From positions 1 to 9,652 of the forward strand of contig CAMEZN010000037.1 of NCBI GenBank assembly GCA_945947845.1: a stretch of 9,652 nucleotides of DNA, in the 5' to 3' direction. The stretch comes from an uncultured Mucispirillum sp. (GTDB lineage: Bacteria; Chrysiogenota; Deferribacteres; Deferribacterales; Mucispirillaceae). Under the pieces are notes generated by a model. That model made no database searches. It saw nothing but the letters and a program-made list of their open reading frames with translations, and was not told the origin of the DNA. Both the position numbers and the translations under genes were made by a program. Positions 1 to 6,763 of the stretch are shown in pieces (the stretch's first letter is position 1; each line of letters opens with the position of its first letter).

Positions 1-936
1 ATTACTTAAAACTATTGTAACATTTTCAGTTTCAAGCTGTTTTGAAAGCTGTTCATATACCTGAACTGCAAGATATGCTAAATCACCACTGTCAATACGG
101 ACACCTATTCTGCCCCAAAGACCAGATTCTATCATTTTGTTTTTATGTTTTAAAAATGCCTGTGCAGAATTTTTTAAACCACTTTCAAGAGTATTTATTG
201 TATCTATTAATAATACTGGTTTATCTGGGTTGATTTCCAGCCATCTATCAAAAGCTTCATATTCACTATCAAATGATTGAATAAACTCATGCCCCATTGT
301 GCCAGAAGAAGGTATGCCAAAAATATTATTTACTTCACAATTACTTGTGCCGTTAATCCCTGCAATATAAGAATAAAGTGAAGCTTTTAAGCTGTTTTGG
401 GCTCTTCTCCTGCCAAACTCCATAATAGGACATTCACTAGCTGCATTTCTTATTCTATGCCATTTTGTAGCCACTAAACTTGCAAAATTCATTTCAGACA
501 GAAGTATTCCTTCTAATATCCTTGCATCATGCAGATTTGTTTCTAAAATTATAATTGGTTCATTAGGAAAAGCAACAGTGTTTTCAGGCAAAGCATATAT
601 TTTTACAGCTATTTTATCCCGTGTTTTAAGATAATCTATATACTCTTTTTTATAGCCTTTATTTTCAAGATAGGAAATTATCTGCCTGTATGAAAAATTT
701 TCTACTTTTGATAAAAATGCAGTAAGACCTGCTGTAATAATATAAGAACTGCCAAATGGTGCAATTCTATAAAAATATGATTTGACAGCCTTTTTATTAT
801 GGATATTTAAAAGCACATCAGTCTGTGCCATAACAAGATGATATTCATCAAACGGTAAAAGCTCATCAAAAAGTTTTGTTTTTAATAAAATATCTTTTAG
901 TGGTGTATGCAAAAGTTTACTTTCAAAATCATTCAT
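1..936 (-). CDS. pncB: Nicotinate phosphoribosyltransferase, C-terminus cut off by window edge
   Basis: This enzyme joins nicotinate to PRPP to give nicotinate mononucleotide, the entry step of the NAD salvage (Preiss-Handler) route in the cytoplasm. An open frame of 312 codons runs from an ATG at 936 off the left edge, so the rest of a protein that is usually about 400-490 residues lies outside. Family motifs seen: FGRRRAQ at about 174-180, SGTMGHEF at 211-218 with His216 as the likely phosphorylated histidine, LLIDTINTL at 242-250 and RIDSGDL at 280-286. The start overlaps the pncA stop codon by 8 bp (ATGAATGA), implying translational coupling, and no separate ribosome binding site is obvious. 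Being next to a nicotinamidase gene, which supplies its substrate, supports the call strongly. Confidence 0.93.
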   Translation of the reverse strand, partial: MNDFESKLLHTPLKDILLKTKLFDELLPFDEYHLVMAQTDVLLNIHNKKAVKSYFYRIAPFGSSYIITAGLTAFLSKVENFSYRQIISYLENKGYKKEYIDYLKTRDKIAVKIYALPENTVAFPNEPIIILETNLHDARILEGILLSEMNFASLVATKWHRIRNAASECPIMEFGRRRAQNSLKASLYSYIAGINGTSNCEVNNIFGIPSSGTMGHEFIQSFDSEYEAFDRWLEINPDKPVLLIDTINTLESGLKNSAQAFLKHKNKMIESGLWGRIGVRIDSGDLAYLAVQVYEQLSKQLETENVTIVLSN

Positions 937-1738
937 TAAAAAATACTCCAACATCACTTGTATTTATTACTCTCATTCCTAAATCAGAAGCTCTATCTAA
1001 AAATATTTCTGATAAATATTCAAAACCACTCACTGATGAAACAGCATCTTCTAATAATACAAACTTCCGTAAATCTTTTGAAATATATTTTGCAATATCA
1101 AGCATGGAATTAGCAACACAATGGCTTAAAGCTTCACCAGCAACTAATATTACATCATTTGTTGCAACAGTATGAGCTATACGAGAGCTTGCATACATAT
1201 TATCTTTTTCTCCCATACTAACATCTGCCCGCAATACAGAATACTGTTCTGTAAATGAATTAGCACTTTTAAAAATATATTCTGCTGCATTATACATTTC
1301 AACATTATATCTTTCTATTGCATCAAAAAGCGGCTTATAAATATTTGCACCAGCAGAGCCAATAATACAGTGTGGCGGCCAAATGCAAAGTTCATATCTG
1401 CCGTTATTTTCAAGCTCCCATACATAATATTCTGCTAACTTTTGGTAAGCAGGAACAGCAGCATAATATCTGCCAGATAAAACATCTTGTTTTTTTATTA
1501 TTGTAAAAAATTCTGGGTGAGTGCCTGTTTTAGAATCTATCCAAAAAATAGGGCTTGCAATATGAAAACTTTTATGAATATCAAATGTAACTGTAATGCC
1601 GCTTATATTTTGCCTATATTTATCAATCATATCAGCAAGCCTAGCCATATCATTTTCAGCACCTTTAACATACAATGCACCATCTGGGGCACAAAAATCC
1701 TTCTGAGGGTCTATAATTAGAAGATGAACTTTCTGCAT
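929..1738 (-). CDS. pncA: Nicotinamidase (isochorismatase-like cysteine hydrolase), enlarged form
   Basis: It deamidates nicotinamide to nicotinate, the substrate of the PncB encoded directly downstream. The 269-residue protein shows the family's catalytic triad: Asp10 in IIDPQKDFC, Lys157 in YIFKSAN and Cys207 in GEALSHCVANSMLD. Metal ligands are placed by the D-x-H pattern Asp53/His55, with His59 and His123 (WPPHCIIGSAGA) as the likely others. Typical PncA proteins are about 180-220 residues; the extra length sits mostly between about residues 60 and 117 and around 135-155, so this is a larger subtype and substrate breadth could differ. The ATG at 1738 is preceded by AAGGA 9 nt upstream and by a good promoter at 1769-1797. 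It is the first gene of a two-gene NAD salvage operon. Confident for family and fairly confident for substrate, mainly from the pncB neighbour. Confidence 0.88.
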   Translation of the reverse strand: MQKVHLLIIDPQKDFCAPDGALYVKGAENDMARLADMIDKYRQNISGITVTFDIHKSFHIASPIFWIDSKTGTHPEFFTIIKKQDVLSGRYYAAVPAYQKLAEYYVWELENNGRYELCIWPPHCIIGSAGANIYKPLFDAIERYNVEMYNAAEYIFKSANSFTEQYSVLRADVSMGEKDNMYASSRIAHTVATNDVILVAGEALSHCVANSMLDIAKYISKDLRKFVLLEDAVSSVSGFEYLSEIFLDRASDLGMRVINTSDVGVFFNE

Positions 1739-1768
1739 TTATACAATCCTTACTAAAATTATTTTGTT

Positions 1769-1797
1769 ATTATACAATGTATAGATTTAAAAATCAA
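1769..1797 (-). promoter_or_regulatory. Sigma-70-like promoter of pncA-pncB
   Basis: On the minus strand a TTGATT -35 (1797-1792) and a perfect TATAAT -10 (1774-1769) are separated by exactly 17 bp. The start codon at 1738 follows after about 25 nt of leader carrying an AAGGA ribosome binding site at 1752-1748. No other element of similar quality was seen upstream of pncA. Confidence 0.7.
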
Positions 1798-1942
1798 GTT
1801 TGTTACTGCAAATTTTTTAACAATTTAAACCATTTTTATACTACCACTTTTTTATTTTTTGTGATAATATATATAAGTTATAATTTCATAATATAGTTAT
1901 AAAATTAAAAGCTGGGTTATTACCATATTTTTTTAAAATAAC

Positions 1943-1961
1943 TATTGCAATTTAAGCAATA
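1943..1961. promoter_or_regulatory. Inverted repeat TATTGC-N7-GCAATA upstream of the mutase gene
   Basis: A 6-bp inverted repeat with a 7-bp spacer lies 43-61 bp before the mutase start codon, in the divergent 265-bp spacer shared with pncA. Its size and symmetry fit an operator for a dimeric regulator, but no regulator can be named and the AT-rich background makes chance possible. A TATAAT at 1879-1884 is the best -10-like hexamer nearby, without a convincing -35. No cobalamin riboswitch motif was seen although the product needs B12. Confidence 0.3.
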
Positions 1962-2003
1962 TTTAATGATAATTTATTATATATTAATTTAGCGAGGTCA
2001 GCT

Positions 2004-3644
2004 ATGTACGAAAAATGGAAAGAACAGTATGAAAAAACAATCAGTAAATTTCCTGAGCGTAAAAAAGTTTTCAAAACTACTTCTGGCTATGAAGTAAAAC
2101 CTTTCTACACTCCAGCAGATATTCCTGATTTTGATTATGAAAAAAAACTTGGTTATCCGGGCATCTATCCACTAACAAGAGGTGTTCAGCCAACAATGTA
2201 TCGTGGCAGATTCTGGACAATGCGCCAATATGCAGGGTTTGCAACAGCAGAAGAATCTAATAAAAGATACAGATACCTGCTTGACCAGGGAACTACGGGG
2301 CTTTCAGTAGCTTTTGACCTGCCAACACAAATTGGTTATGATTCAGATGACCCAATGGCTTCTGGTGAAGTTGGTAAAGTTGGTGTTGCTATTGACTCAC
2401 TTGCTGATATTGAAACATTATTCAACGGTATTCCATTAGATAAAGTTTCTACTTCAATGACTATAAATGCTACTGCTTCCTATCTTTTATCATGCTATAT
2501 TGCAGTTGGCGAAAAACAAGGTGTATCTTCTGATAAATTAGCAGGCACTATTCAAAATGATATATTAAAAGAGTATATGGCTCGTGGCACATATCGTTTT
2601 CCACCTACTCAATCTATGAGATTAATCACAGATATTTTCTCTTTCTGTAAAGATAATGTTCCTTTATGGAATACTATTAGTATCAGTGGCTATCACATAA
2701 GAGAAGCAGGCAGTGATGCTGTTCAAGAAGTAGCATTTACTCTTGCAGACGGTATAGCATATGTTGATGCAGCAATCAAAGCAGGACTTGATGTTGATGA
2801 TTTTGCAGGCAGATTATCTTTCTTCTTTAACTGCCATAATAACTTTATTGAAGAAGTTGCAAAATTTAGAGCAGCAAGAAGAATGTGGGCAAAAATCATG
2901 ACAGAACGCTTTAAAGCAAAAAAACCAAAATCAACAATGCTTCGTTTCCACACTCAAACAGCTGGTTCTACATTAACTGCTCAGCAGCCGCAGAATAATA
3001 TTGTTCGTGTTGCTCTGCAAACATTAGCTGCTTGTATGGGTGGCACACAATCTCTCCATACTAACTCTTATGATGAAGCTCTTGCTCTTCCAACAGAAGA
3101 ATCTGTTCGTATTGCTTTAAGAACTCAGCAAATCGTTGCAAATGAATCAGGTGCAGCAGATACTATTGACCCACTTGCTGGTGCTTATATGGTAGAAGCA
3201 ATGACTGATGATATAGAAAAACGTGCTTTTGAATATATACAAAAAATAGATGACTTAGGCGGTATGATGAGAGCTATTGAACAAGGATTTCCACAAAGAG
3301 AAATTCAAAATAGTGCTTATGAATACCAAAAAGCTATTGAAAAAGAAGACTTAATTATTGTTGGTGTTAATAAATACCATATAGAAGAAGAACCACCAAA
3401 AGGTCTTTTAAAAATTGATTCTTCTGTTGAAGTTAGTCAAAAAGCAAAACTGAAAAAATTAAGAGAAACTCGTGATAATGATGCTGTTAAAAGAGCTCTT
3501 GCAGAATTAACAGCAGCTGCAAAAACAAATGAAAACTTAATGCCAAAAATTTTAAATGCAGTTAAAACTTATGCTACTCTTGGCGAAACAATTAATGCTT
3601 TAAAAGAAGTATTTGGCGAATATCAAGAAAACATCGTATTATAA
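2004..3644 (+). CDS. Methylmalonyl-CoA mutase, stand-alone catalytic (large) subunit
   Basis: This is the TIM-barrel subunit of the adenosylcobalamin-dependent mutase that interconverts (R)-methylmalonyl-CoA and succinyl-CoA in propionate metabolism. The 546-residue protein contains the acyl-CoA and substrate motifs [20 protein letters not shown] (58-77), [17 protein letters not shown] (181-197) and [14 protein letters not shown] (226-239). Tyr66, Arg194 and His231 match the residues that bind the methylmalonyl carboxylate and assist catalysis in the characterised enzymes. Isobutyryl-CoA mutases carry Phe and Gln at the first two positions, so methylmalonyl-CoA is the better call. The C-terminal B12-binding domain (DxHxxG motif) is absent; the length fits two-part mutases whose small cobalamin subunit is a separate gene, not found here. 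The ATG at 2004 has GAGG 6 nt upstream. Transcribed alone and closed by a hairpin terminator. Confidence 0.93.
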   Translation: MYEKWKEQYEKTISKFPERKKVFKTTSGYEVKPFYTPADIPDFDYEKKLGYPGIYPLTRGVQPTMYRGRFWTMRQYAGFATAEESNKRYRYLLDQGTTGLSVAFDLPTQIGYDSDDPMASGEVGKVGVAIDSLADIETLFNGIPLDKVSTSMTINATASYLLSCYIAVGEKQGVSSDKLAGTIQNDILKEYMARGTYRFPPTQSMRLITDIFSFCKDNVPLWNTISISGYHIREAGSDAVQEVAFTLADGIAYVDAAIKAGLDVDDFAGRLSFFFNCHNNFIEEVAKFRAARRMWAKIMTERFKAKKPKSTMLRFHTQTAGSTLTAQQPQNNIVRVALQTLAACMGGTQSLHTNSYDEALALPTEESVRIALRTQQIVANESGAADTIDPLAGAYMVEAMTDDIEKRAFEYIQKIDDLGGMMRAIEQGFPQREIQNSAYEYQKAIEKEDLIIVGVNKYHIEEEPPKGLLKIDSSVEVSQKAKLKKLRETRDNDAVKRALAELTAAAKTNENLMPKILNAVKTYATLGETINALKEVFGEYQENIVL

Positions 3645-3648
3645 AATA

Positions 3649-3686
3649 AAAGCCTTTCTGCTATTTAGCAGGAAGGCTTTATTTTT
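3649..3686. terminator. Bidirectional intrinsic terminator between convergent genes
   Basis: Thirteen-base arms (AAAGCCTTTCTGC at 3649-3661 and GCAGGAAGGCTTT at 3668-3680) pair with one G-U wobble around a 6-nt loop. T-rich sequence follows on the plus side (3682-3686), and an A-rich flank at 3641-3651 serves as the U-tract on the minus strand. It can end both the mutase transcript and the convergent lipoprotein transcript. Confidence 0.9.
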
Positions 3687-3725
3687 CTTATATATTAATA
3701 TCTTAATATCTTAATTTATATATTA

Positions 3726-4625
3726 TTATGGTTGAACAGGTATTTCTGGAACATTTGGTATGTCTGGTATTTCTGGAAAAATATTTTCAGGAATTTCTAT
3801 ACCAAGAGAATCTGAAATATATTGTATAAGACTGTCTTCTGTAATTGCATTTGTTACCTTATCTCTCAGGCTGGAAGAAAGGTCTGCTATTACAGAACTG
3901 AAACTATCCTGACCAAGTAAGTCTCCAAGCCCTTTTGCAGCATCTTCTGAAAGGATAAGTCCGCTATCTAGATTAGAAAGAAACATATTATACTGTTTTA
4001 AAAAAGATGATAAACTCTGCCCTACTACTGCTGTATTAACTTGTGTTCCAAAATCAGTAAAACCTTTTTCTGTAAGCTCTAATACATTTGCACCGCCACC
4101 ACTGGAATTTAAAAGCATTGCACTAATATTCACAACAGTTCCCATAGTGCCTGCAAGACCACATAATGTAGTGTTAGTATTATTTAAAGTTAAGTTGTCT
4201 TTTGCAAGAGCTGCCCTATAATCTGCACATATTTCAATAGCTTTTGAATACTGTGTTTGAAGATACATTGCTGTATTAATATCTATTGATTTATACCCTA
4301 TTACTGCACCTGCTGTTTCGTATATATCCTTACCACCTGTTTGCAGTATACTATTTGCACCCTGAACGATATCAAAACCACTGCATGCAAGAATAGAACT
4401 AACATATCTATATAAATCATTTTCTGTAAGAATTGCACCTGCATTTACCTGATTATCATAATATTCAGTAATTTTAGAACATTCATTACTTAAAAAAGTA
4501 AAATCAAAATCATCTATAACAGCTTCTTTTGAATTAGTATTTTCTACATTGGAATATATGCTTTCTCCACAACCAGTAAGTAGAAAAAACATTATCATTG
4601 ATAATACACCAAGATACTTATTCAT
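3726..4625 (-). CDS. Predicted outer-membrane lipoprotein of unknown function
   Basis: I do not recognise the family. The start is the ATG at 4625, because GGAGGA lies 4 nt upstream (4635-4630) and only this start puts a normal lipoprotein signal at the N-terminus; a longer frame from 4664 has no such support. The 299-residue product begins with MNKYLG, a hydrophobic stretch and the lipobox LTGC, so Cys19 is the likely lipidated residue. The next residue is Gly rather than Asp, which favours the outer membrane. The mature part has four further cysteines (about 49, 81, 133 and 155) that could form two disulfides, and low-complexity helical, Asn/Ser/Gly-rich sequence. It ends in a proline-spaced tail, EIPDIPNVPEIPVQP. 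It is monocistronic, with its own promoter at 4653-4681, and shares the terminator at 3649-3686. Confidence 0.82.
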   Translation of the reverse strand: MNKYLGVLSMIMFFLLTGCGESIYSNVENTNSKEAVIDDFDFTFLSNECSKITEYYDNQVNAGAILTENDLYRYVSSILACSGFDIVQGANSILQTGGKDIYETAGAVIGYKSIDINTAMYLQTQYSKAIEICADYRAALAKDNLTLNNTNTTLCGLAGTMGTVVNISAMLLNSSGGGANVLELTEKGFTDFGTQVNTAVVGQSLSSFLKQYNMFLSNLDSGLILSEDAAKGLGDLLGQDSFSSVIADLSSSLRDKVTNAITEDSLIQYISDSLGIEIPENIFPEIPDIPNVPEIPVQP

Positions 4626-4652
4626 TAAGTCCTCCAAACATACTTTGAAAAT

Positions 4653-4681
4653 AATATAATACATATCGTATTTTTTATCAA
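4653..4681 (-). promoter_or_regulatory. Sigma-70-like promoter of the lipoprotein gene
   Basis: TTGATA (4681-4676) and TATATT (4658-4653) on the minus strand are spaced by 17 bp, each one mismatch from consensus. Transcription would start about 20 nt before the GGAGGA ribosome binding site of the lipoprotein gene. Confidence 0.65.
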
Positions 4682-4722
4682 TAAATTTAATATATAATTA
4701 TTTATTTGCAGTAATTTAATAC

Positions 4723-4751
4723 TTGAAAAAGCATTTATTATTATATAAATT
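4723..4751 (+). promoter_or_regulatory. Possible promoter for the small membrane protein and ribonuclease H pair
   Basis: TTGAAA (4723-4728) is followed after 17 bp by TAAATT (4746-4751), or after 15 bp by TATAAA (4744-4749). This is the best candidate between the lipoprotein promoter and the start at 4777. The region is extremely AT-rich, so the assignment is weak. Confidence 0.35.
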
Positions 4752-4776
4752 ATAGTATTAATTTTAAGGTGATATT

Positions 4777-5127
4777 ATGGATTTATTAACTAATTATGAC
4801 AGTATTATTGAATTGATTATTTATGCTGCAATCTTTATTGGTATTATTATTTATACTAAAATTAACTACAAAAAAAATAAATCAGAACAAAATGAAGATG
4901 AAAATATAATCATTCAAGACAGTAATCAAAAAAATAATACAGCTTTAAGCTGGAAAAAAAGTAATAATCGTAATAATACACCTTATAAAATCAGCAGCAA
5001 TAAAGACCGTAACCCTATCTTTTCAAGCTCTGTAAATAATATAAGTTATACTAGAACACTTATGATTTTTATCGCAGTAGCAGCAGCTGCTCTTCTAATT
5101 GTAGCTTATTTAACAGAAAATTTTTAA
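4777..5127 (+). CDS. Small protein with two membrane helices, function unknown
   Basis: A 116-residue protein with one hydrophobic segment near the N-terminus (about residues 9-27, rich in Ile) and another at the C-terminus (about 93-112, IFIAVAAAALLIVAYL). Between them is a polar, low-complexity linker of about 60 residues rich in Asn, Lys and Ser. No enzymatic motif or recognised domain is visible. The ATG has a good AAGGTGA ribosome binding site 4 nt upstream. The next gene, a ribonuclease H, starts 22-37 bp downstream on the same strand with no terminator between, so the two are probably cotranscribed; this need not imply a shared function. The linker composition and the two terminal helices would fit a membrane tether or scaffold, but that is a guess. 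Confidence 0.7.
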   Translation: MDLLTNYDSIIELIIYAAIFIGIIIYTKINYKKNKSEQNEDENIIIQDSNQKNNTALSWKKSNNRNNTPYKISSNKDRNPIFSSSVNNISYTRTLMIFIAVAAAALLIVAYLTENF

Positions 5128-5164
5128 TATTTAACAAATAATTATAATATTGGAAAAAATAGTA

Positions 5165-5752
5165 ATGTATTATGCAGTGAAAAAAGGCAGAGAAACTGGT
5201 ATATTTGAAAGCTGGGAAGAATGTCAAAAACAAATAAATGGTTTTTCCGGTGCAGAATTTAAAAAATTTAATAATTTAAACCAAGCAGAACAGTATTTAT
5301 TAAATGATAATATTACTAGTGAAGAAGAGAAAAATTTAGATGGCCTGCATGCTTATATTGACGGCAGTTTTTCTGAAAAACTTGCTGAAACAGGATATGG
5401 GGCTGTTATTTTATTTAATGGTGAGATTATCCAGACTATTAAGGGCAGCAGTAAAAAATATATTGATATGCGAAATGTGGCTGGTGAACTTTTTGCGGCC
5501 GCTGTATCTATTAAATGGGCAGTAGATAATGGGTATAAAAGTATTACTTTACATCATGATTATTCAGGAATAGCTCACTGGGCAAAAGGTGAATGGAAAA
5601 GAAAGCAGGAAGGAACTATTAACTATAAAAAATTCATTGATGATATATCTGATAAAATAAATATTTCTTTCATCAAAGTTAAAGGACATTCTGGTGATTT
5701 ATATAATGATATGGCAGATGAACTTGCAAAAGAAGCTCTTAATATTATATAA
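5165..5752 (+). CDS. Ribonuclease H with N-terminal RNA-DNA hybrid-binding domain
   Basis: It cleaves the RNA strand of RNA-DNA hybrids, acting on R-loops and primer remnants. Two domains are seen: an N-terminal hybrid-binding (viroplasmin-like) domain of about 45 residues beginning YYAVKKGRETGIF, and a type 1 RNase H domain over about the last 135 residues. Counting from the ATG, the catalytic acidic residues are Asp66 (YIDGS), Glu108 (AGELFAA), Asp132 (HHDYSG) and Asp185 (DMADELA), with the KGHSGD segment before the last. All four are present, so it should be active. I chose the ATG at 5165 (195 residues); an in-frame TTG at 5150 would add five residues but has no ribosome binding site, while GGA at 5151-5153 weakly serves the ATG. 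It follows a small membrane protein gene. A second, conventional RNase HI or HII may exist elsewhere. Confidence 0.9.
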   Translation: MYYAVKKGRETGIFESWEECQKQINGFSGAEFKKFNNLNQAEQYLLNDNITSEEEKNLDGLHAYIDGSFSEKLAETGYGAVILFNGEIIQTIKGSSKKYIDMRNVAGELFAAAVSIKWAVDNGYKSITLHHDYSGIAHWAKGEWKRKQEGTINYKKFIDDISDKINISFIKVKGHSGDLYNDMADELAKEALNII

Positions 5753-5770
5753 ATAATAAGTTTAAAAGTG

Positions 5771-5799
5771 TTGACAAATGATTATAATTTATGTTTAAT
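5771..5799 (+). promoter_or_regulatory. Promoter of the tRNA-Leu gene
   Basis: A perfect TTGACA -35 (5771-5776) is followed after 17 bp by TTTAAT (5794-5799), giving a start near 5806, about 15 nt before the mature tRNA 5' end. A TATAAT at 5783-5788 lies too close to the -35 to be its partner. Confidence 0.65.
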
Positions 5800-5820
5800 C
5801 ATTTATTAAAATAACTATAA

Positions 5821-5902
5821 GCCGAAGTGGCGGAATGGTAGACGCAGCGGACTCAAAATCCGCCGGTTTCTAATCGTAGGGGTTCAAGTCCCCTCTTCGG
5901 TA
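5821..5902 (+). tRNA. tRNA-Leu, anticodon CAA (reads UUG)
   Basis: The cloverleaf can be folded by eye: acceptor GCCGAAG/CTTCGGT with a G1-U72 wobble, D stem GCG/CGC, anticodon stem GCGGA/TCCGC around the loop CTCAAAA (anticodon CAA), a long variable arm that pairs CGGT with ATCG as expected for a class II leucine tRNA, and T stem AGGGG/CCCCT around TTCAAGT. The discriminator is A at 5902, as required for leucine. The 3' CCA is not encoded. The gene stands alone between its own promoter and a strong terminator. Confidence 0.97.
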
Positions 5903-5903
5903 T

Positions 5904-5943
5904 AATAATAAAGCCAGTGAGTAAAACCACTGGCTTTATTATT
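5904..5943 (+). terminator. Intrinsic terminator of tRNA-Leu
   Basis: A perfect 16-bp inverted repeat, AATAATAAAGCCAGTG at 5904-5919 and its complement at 5928-5943, surrounds an 8-nt loop. The GC-rich inner stem is followed by TTTATTATT. It starts two bases after the tRNA discriminator. Confidence 0.9.
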
Positions 5944-5996
5944 ATAAACAAATAGTTGGGGACTTGAAGGCAAATTTTGCTGAGCAAATAGCGAAG

Positions 5997-6027
5997 AAAA
6001 AGCAGGCAGGGATTACTCTGCTTTTTT
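5997..6027 (+). terminator. Second terminator-like hairpin downstream of tRNA-Leu
   Basis: AAAAAGCAG (5997-6005) pairs with CTGCTTTTT (6018-6026) around a 12-nt loop and runs into a T-tract. It may be a backup terminator for the tRNA transcript or the 3' end of a small RNA starting within 5944-5996. That stretch has no open frame of note but contains a small TTTGC-TGA-GCAAA hairpin and an 11-nt complement of the tRNA T arm. Confidence 0.6.
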
Positions 6028-6513
6028 ATTTTTATAAACATATATGCTTACATATAAATTTTACTAAGTGAAAAGGTATTATAAAACAGGTTAAAATATG
6101 TAACAAAGCCCAGTTTTTATTATAAGTTTTAAAATAGTTACTGAATATTAAAAGTCTGCTTTATTATGATTTTTATAATTCATAATTTATTTGCAGAAAA
6201 TCAAAATATACTTTGACAAAAAAATAAATAGATTAAAATATGAATAAAGTTTATTATAGTTATAATAAACCTTAAAATAGCTACTCTGTAATAAAAAGAT
6301 GATTTTTCATGTTTTTTCATTCATCATCTATATAACTAATTTTGAAATTATTATTTAATTTTTTATTAAATAATAAAAAGTTTTCAGAATACCGTCTTAT
6401 GTTCCATATATTATTATTTATAAAAGAGTATTTTTATTTATACAGCATTGATTTAATATATTTTATGTTGTATATAACTATTTTAATGTTGTATAAATAT
6501 TAGGTATTATTGA
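6028..6513. other. Gene-free AT-rich stretch with palindromes and a possible promoter
   Basis: No convincing coding frame exists on either strand here. Visible structure: a TTGACA at 6213-6218 with AAATAT 17 bp downstream (6236-6241), or TAAAAT at 15 bp; a perfect 10-bp inverted repeat with a 2-nt centre at 6249-6270 (arm GTTTATTATA); a 7-bp inverted repeat AGATGAT/ATCATCT at 6297-6329; and a perfect 12-bp A/T stem at 6348-6376 (arm TTATTATTTAAT) with a T5 loop. Two sections around 6113-6160 and 6255-6302 share TTAAAATAG(T/C)TACT and look loosely repeated. This may be regulatory or small-RNA DNA, or simply drifting spacer. Confidence 0.5.
6439..6495. promoter_or_regulatory. Promoter with three copies of a decamer, upstream of the zinc-ribbon gene
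   Basis: TTGATT (6448-6453) and TATATA (6471-6476) with a 17-bp spacer form a plausible promoter. The decamer ATGTTGTATA occurs at 6465-6474, touching the -10, and again at 6486-6495, exactly 21 bp or two helical turns later. A near-complement, TATACAGCAT, at 6439-6448 abuts the -35. Direct plus inverted copies placed on the promoter elements fit a repressor or activator site. The AT-rich context limits confidence. Confidence 0.45.
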
Positions 6514-6528
6514 GTGGAGCATTTACTT

Positions 6529-6732
6529 ATGGAAATAGCTGTATTAATACTTCTTATTGCAGGTACATATCTTTTTTTAAAATTTTTTACTGTTCACAGA
6601 TGCCCTCACTGCCAGTCAAGATATATTAATAGAAATAAAAGTATGGAAACCAAGAAGGGCTACAAAGTTTATGTATGCAGTGCCTGTGGAAAAGTAACGG
6701 AAAGAAAGAATTTATTTTATAAAGATAAATAA
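6529..6732 (+). CDS. Small membrane-anchored zinc-ribbon protein, function unknown
   Basis: A 67-residue protein with one N-terminal membrane helix (about residues 3-20) followed by a compact zinc-ribbon: CPHC at 25-28 and CSAC at 50-53, separated by a basic linker. The four cysteines are spaced as in rubredoxin-knuckle zinc ribbons, so it likely binds one zinc on the cytoplasmic side. I chose the ATG at 6529 because GGAG lies 9 nt upstream (6516-6519); a GTG at 6514 would add five residues but would consume that site. No family name can be given. It stands alone, convergent with the atp operon, downstream of a promoter with repeated decamers. Small size lowers certainty, but intact Cys pairs, a helix and a ribosome binding site argue that it is real. 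Confidence 0.72.
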   Translation: MEIAVLILLIAGTYLFLKFFTVHRCPHCQSRYINRNKSMETKKGYKVYVCSACGKVTERKNLFYKDK

Positions 6733-6763
6733 TGTATTAAGTATTTATGTAACCATTTATATT

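Noticed and set aside
42..233. Plus-strand frame of 63 codons at the left edge
   Set aside because: Antisense shadow of pncB, which carries the conserved motifs on the other strand.
876..1175. Plus-strand frame of 99 codons, and another at 1487-1720
   Set aside because: Both lie antisense inside pncA, whose catalytic residues are all intact; no family features or ribosome binding sites.
1933..1945. TTAAAATAACTAT shared with 5806-5818, and related 14-mers at 6129 and 6272
   Set aside because: Short A/T-only-biased words expected to recur in DNA of this composition; positions relative to genes differ and no common role is apparent.
1739..2003. Cobalamin riboswitch upstream of the B12-dependent mutase
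   Set aside because: No B12-box-like or other GC-bearing conserved core is visible in this very AT-rich spacer, only a short dyad.
2723..2953. Minus-strand frame inside the mutase gene and plus-strand frames at 5340-5525 and 8789-9055
   Set aside because: They overlap well-supported genes (mutase, RNase H, atpZ) in other frames and have no independent support.
5821..6030. Integration (att) site of a mobile element at tRNA-Leu
   Set aside because: An att duplication would be a direct repeat of the tRNA 3' end with an integrase nearby; the only match is an inverted 11-mer and no integrase is present.
5853..6041. Minus-strand open frame of 62 codons ending in RGLEPLRLETGGF
   Set aside because: Its 3' half is the antisense of tRNA-Leu and the tRNA terminator, a common source of false proteins; there is no ribosome binding site.
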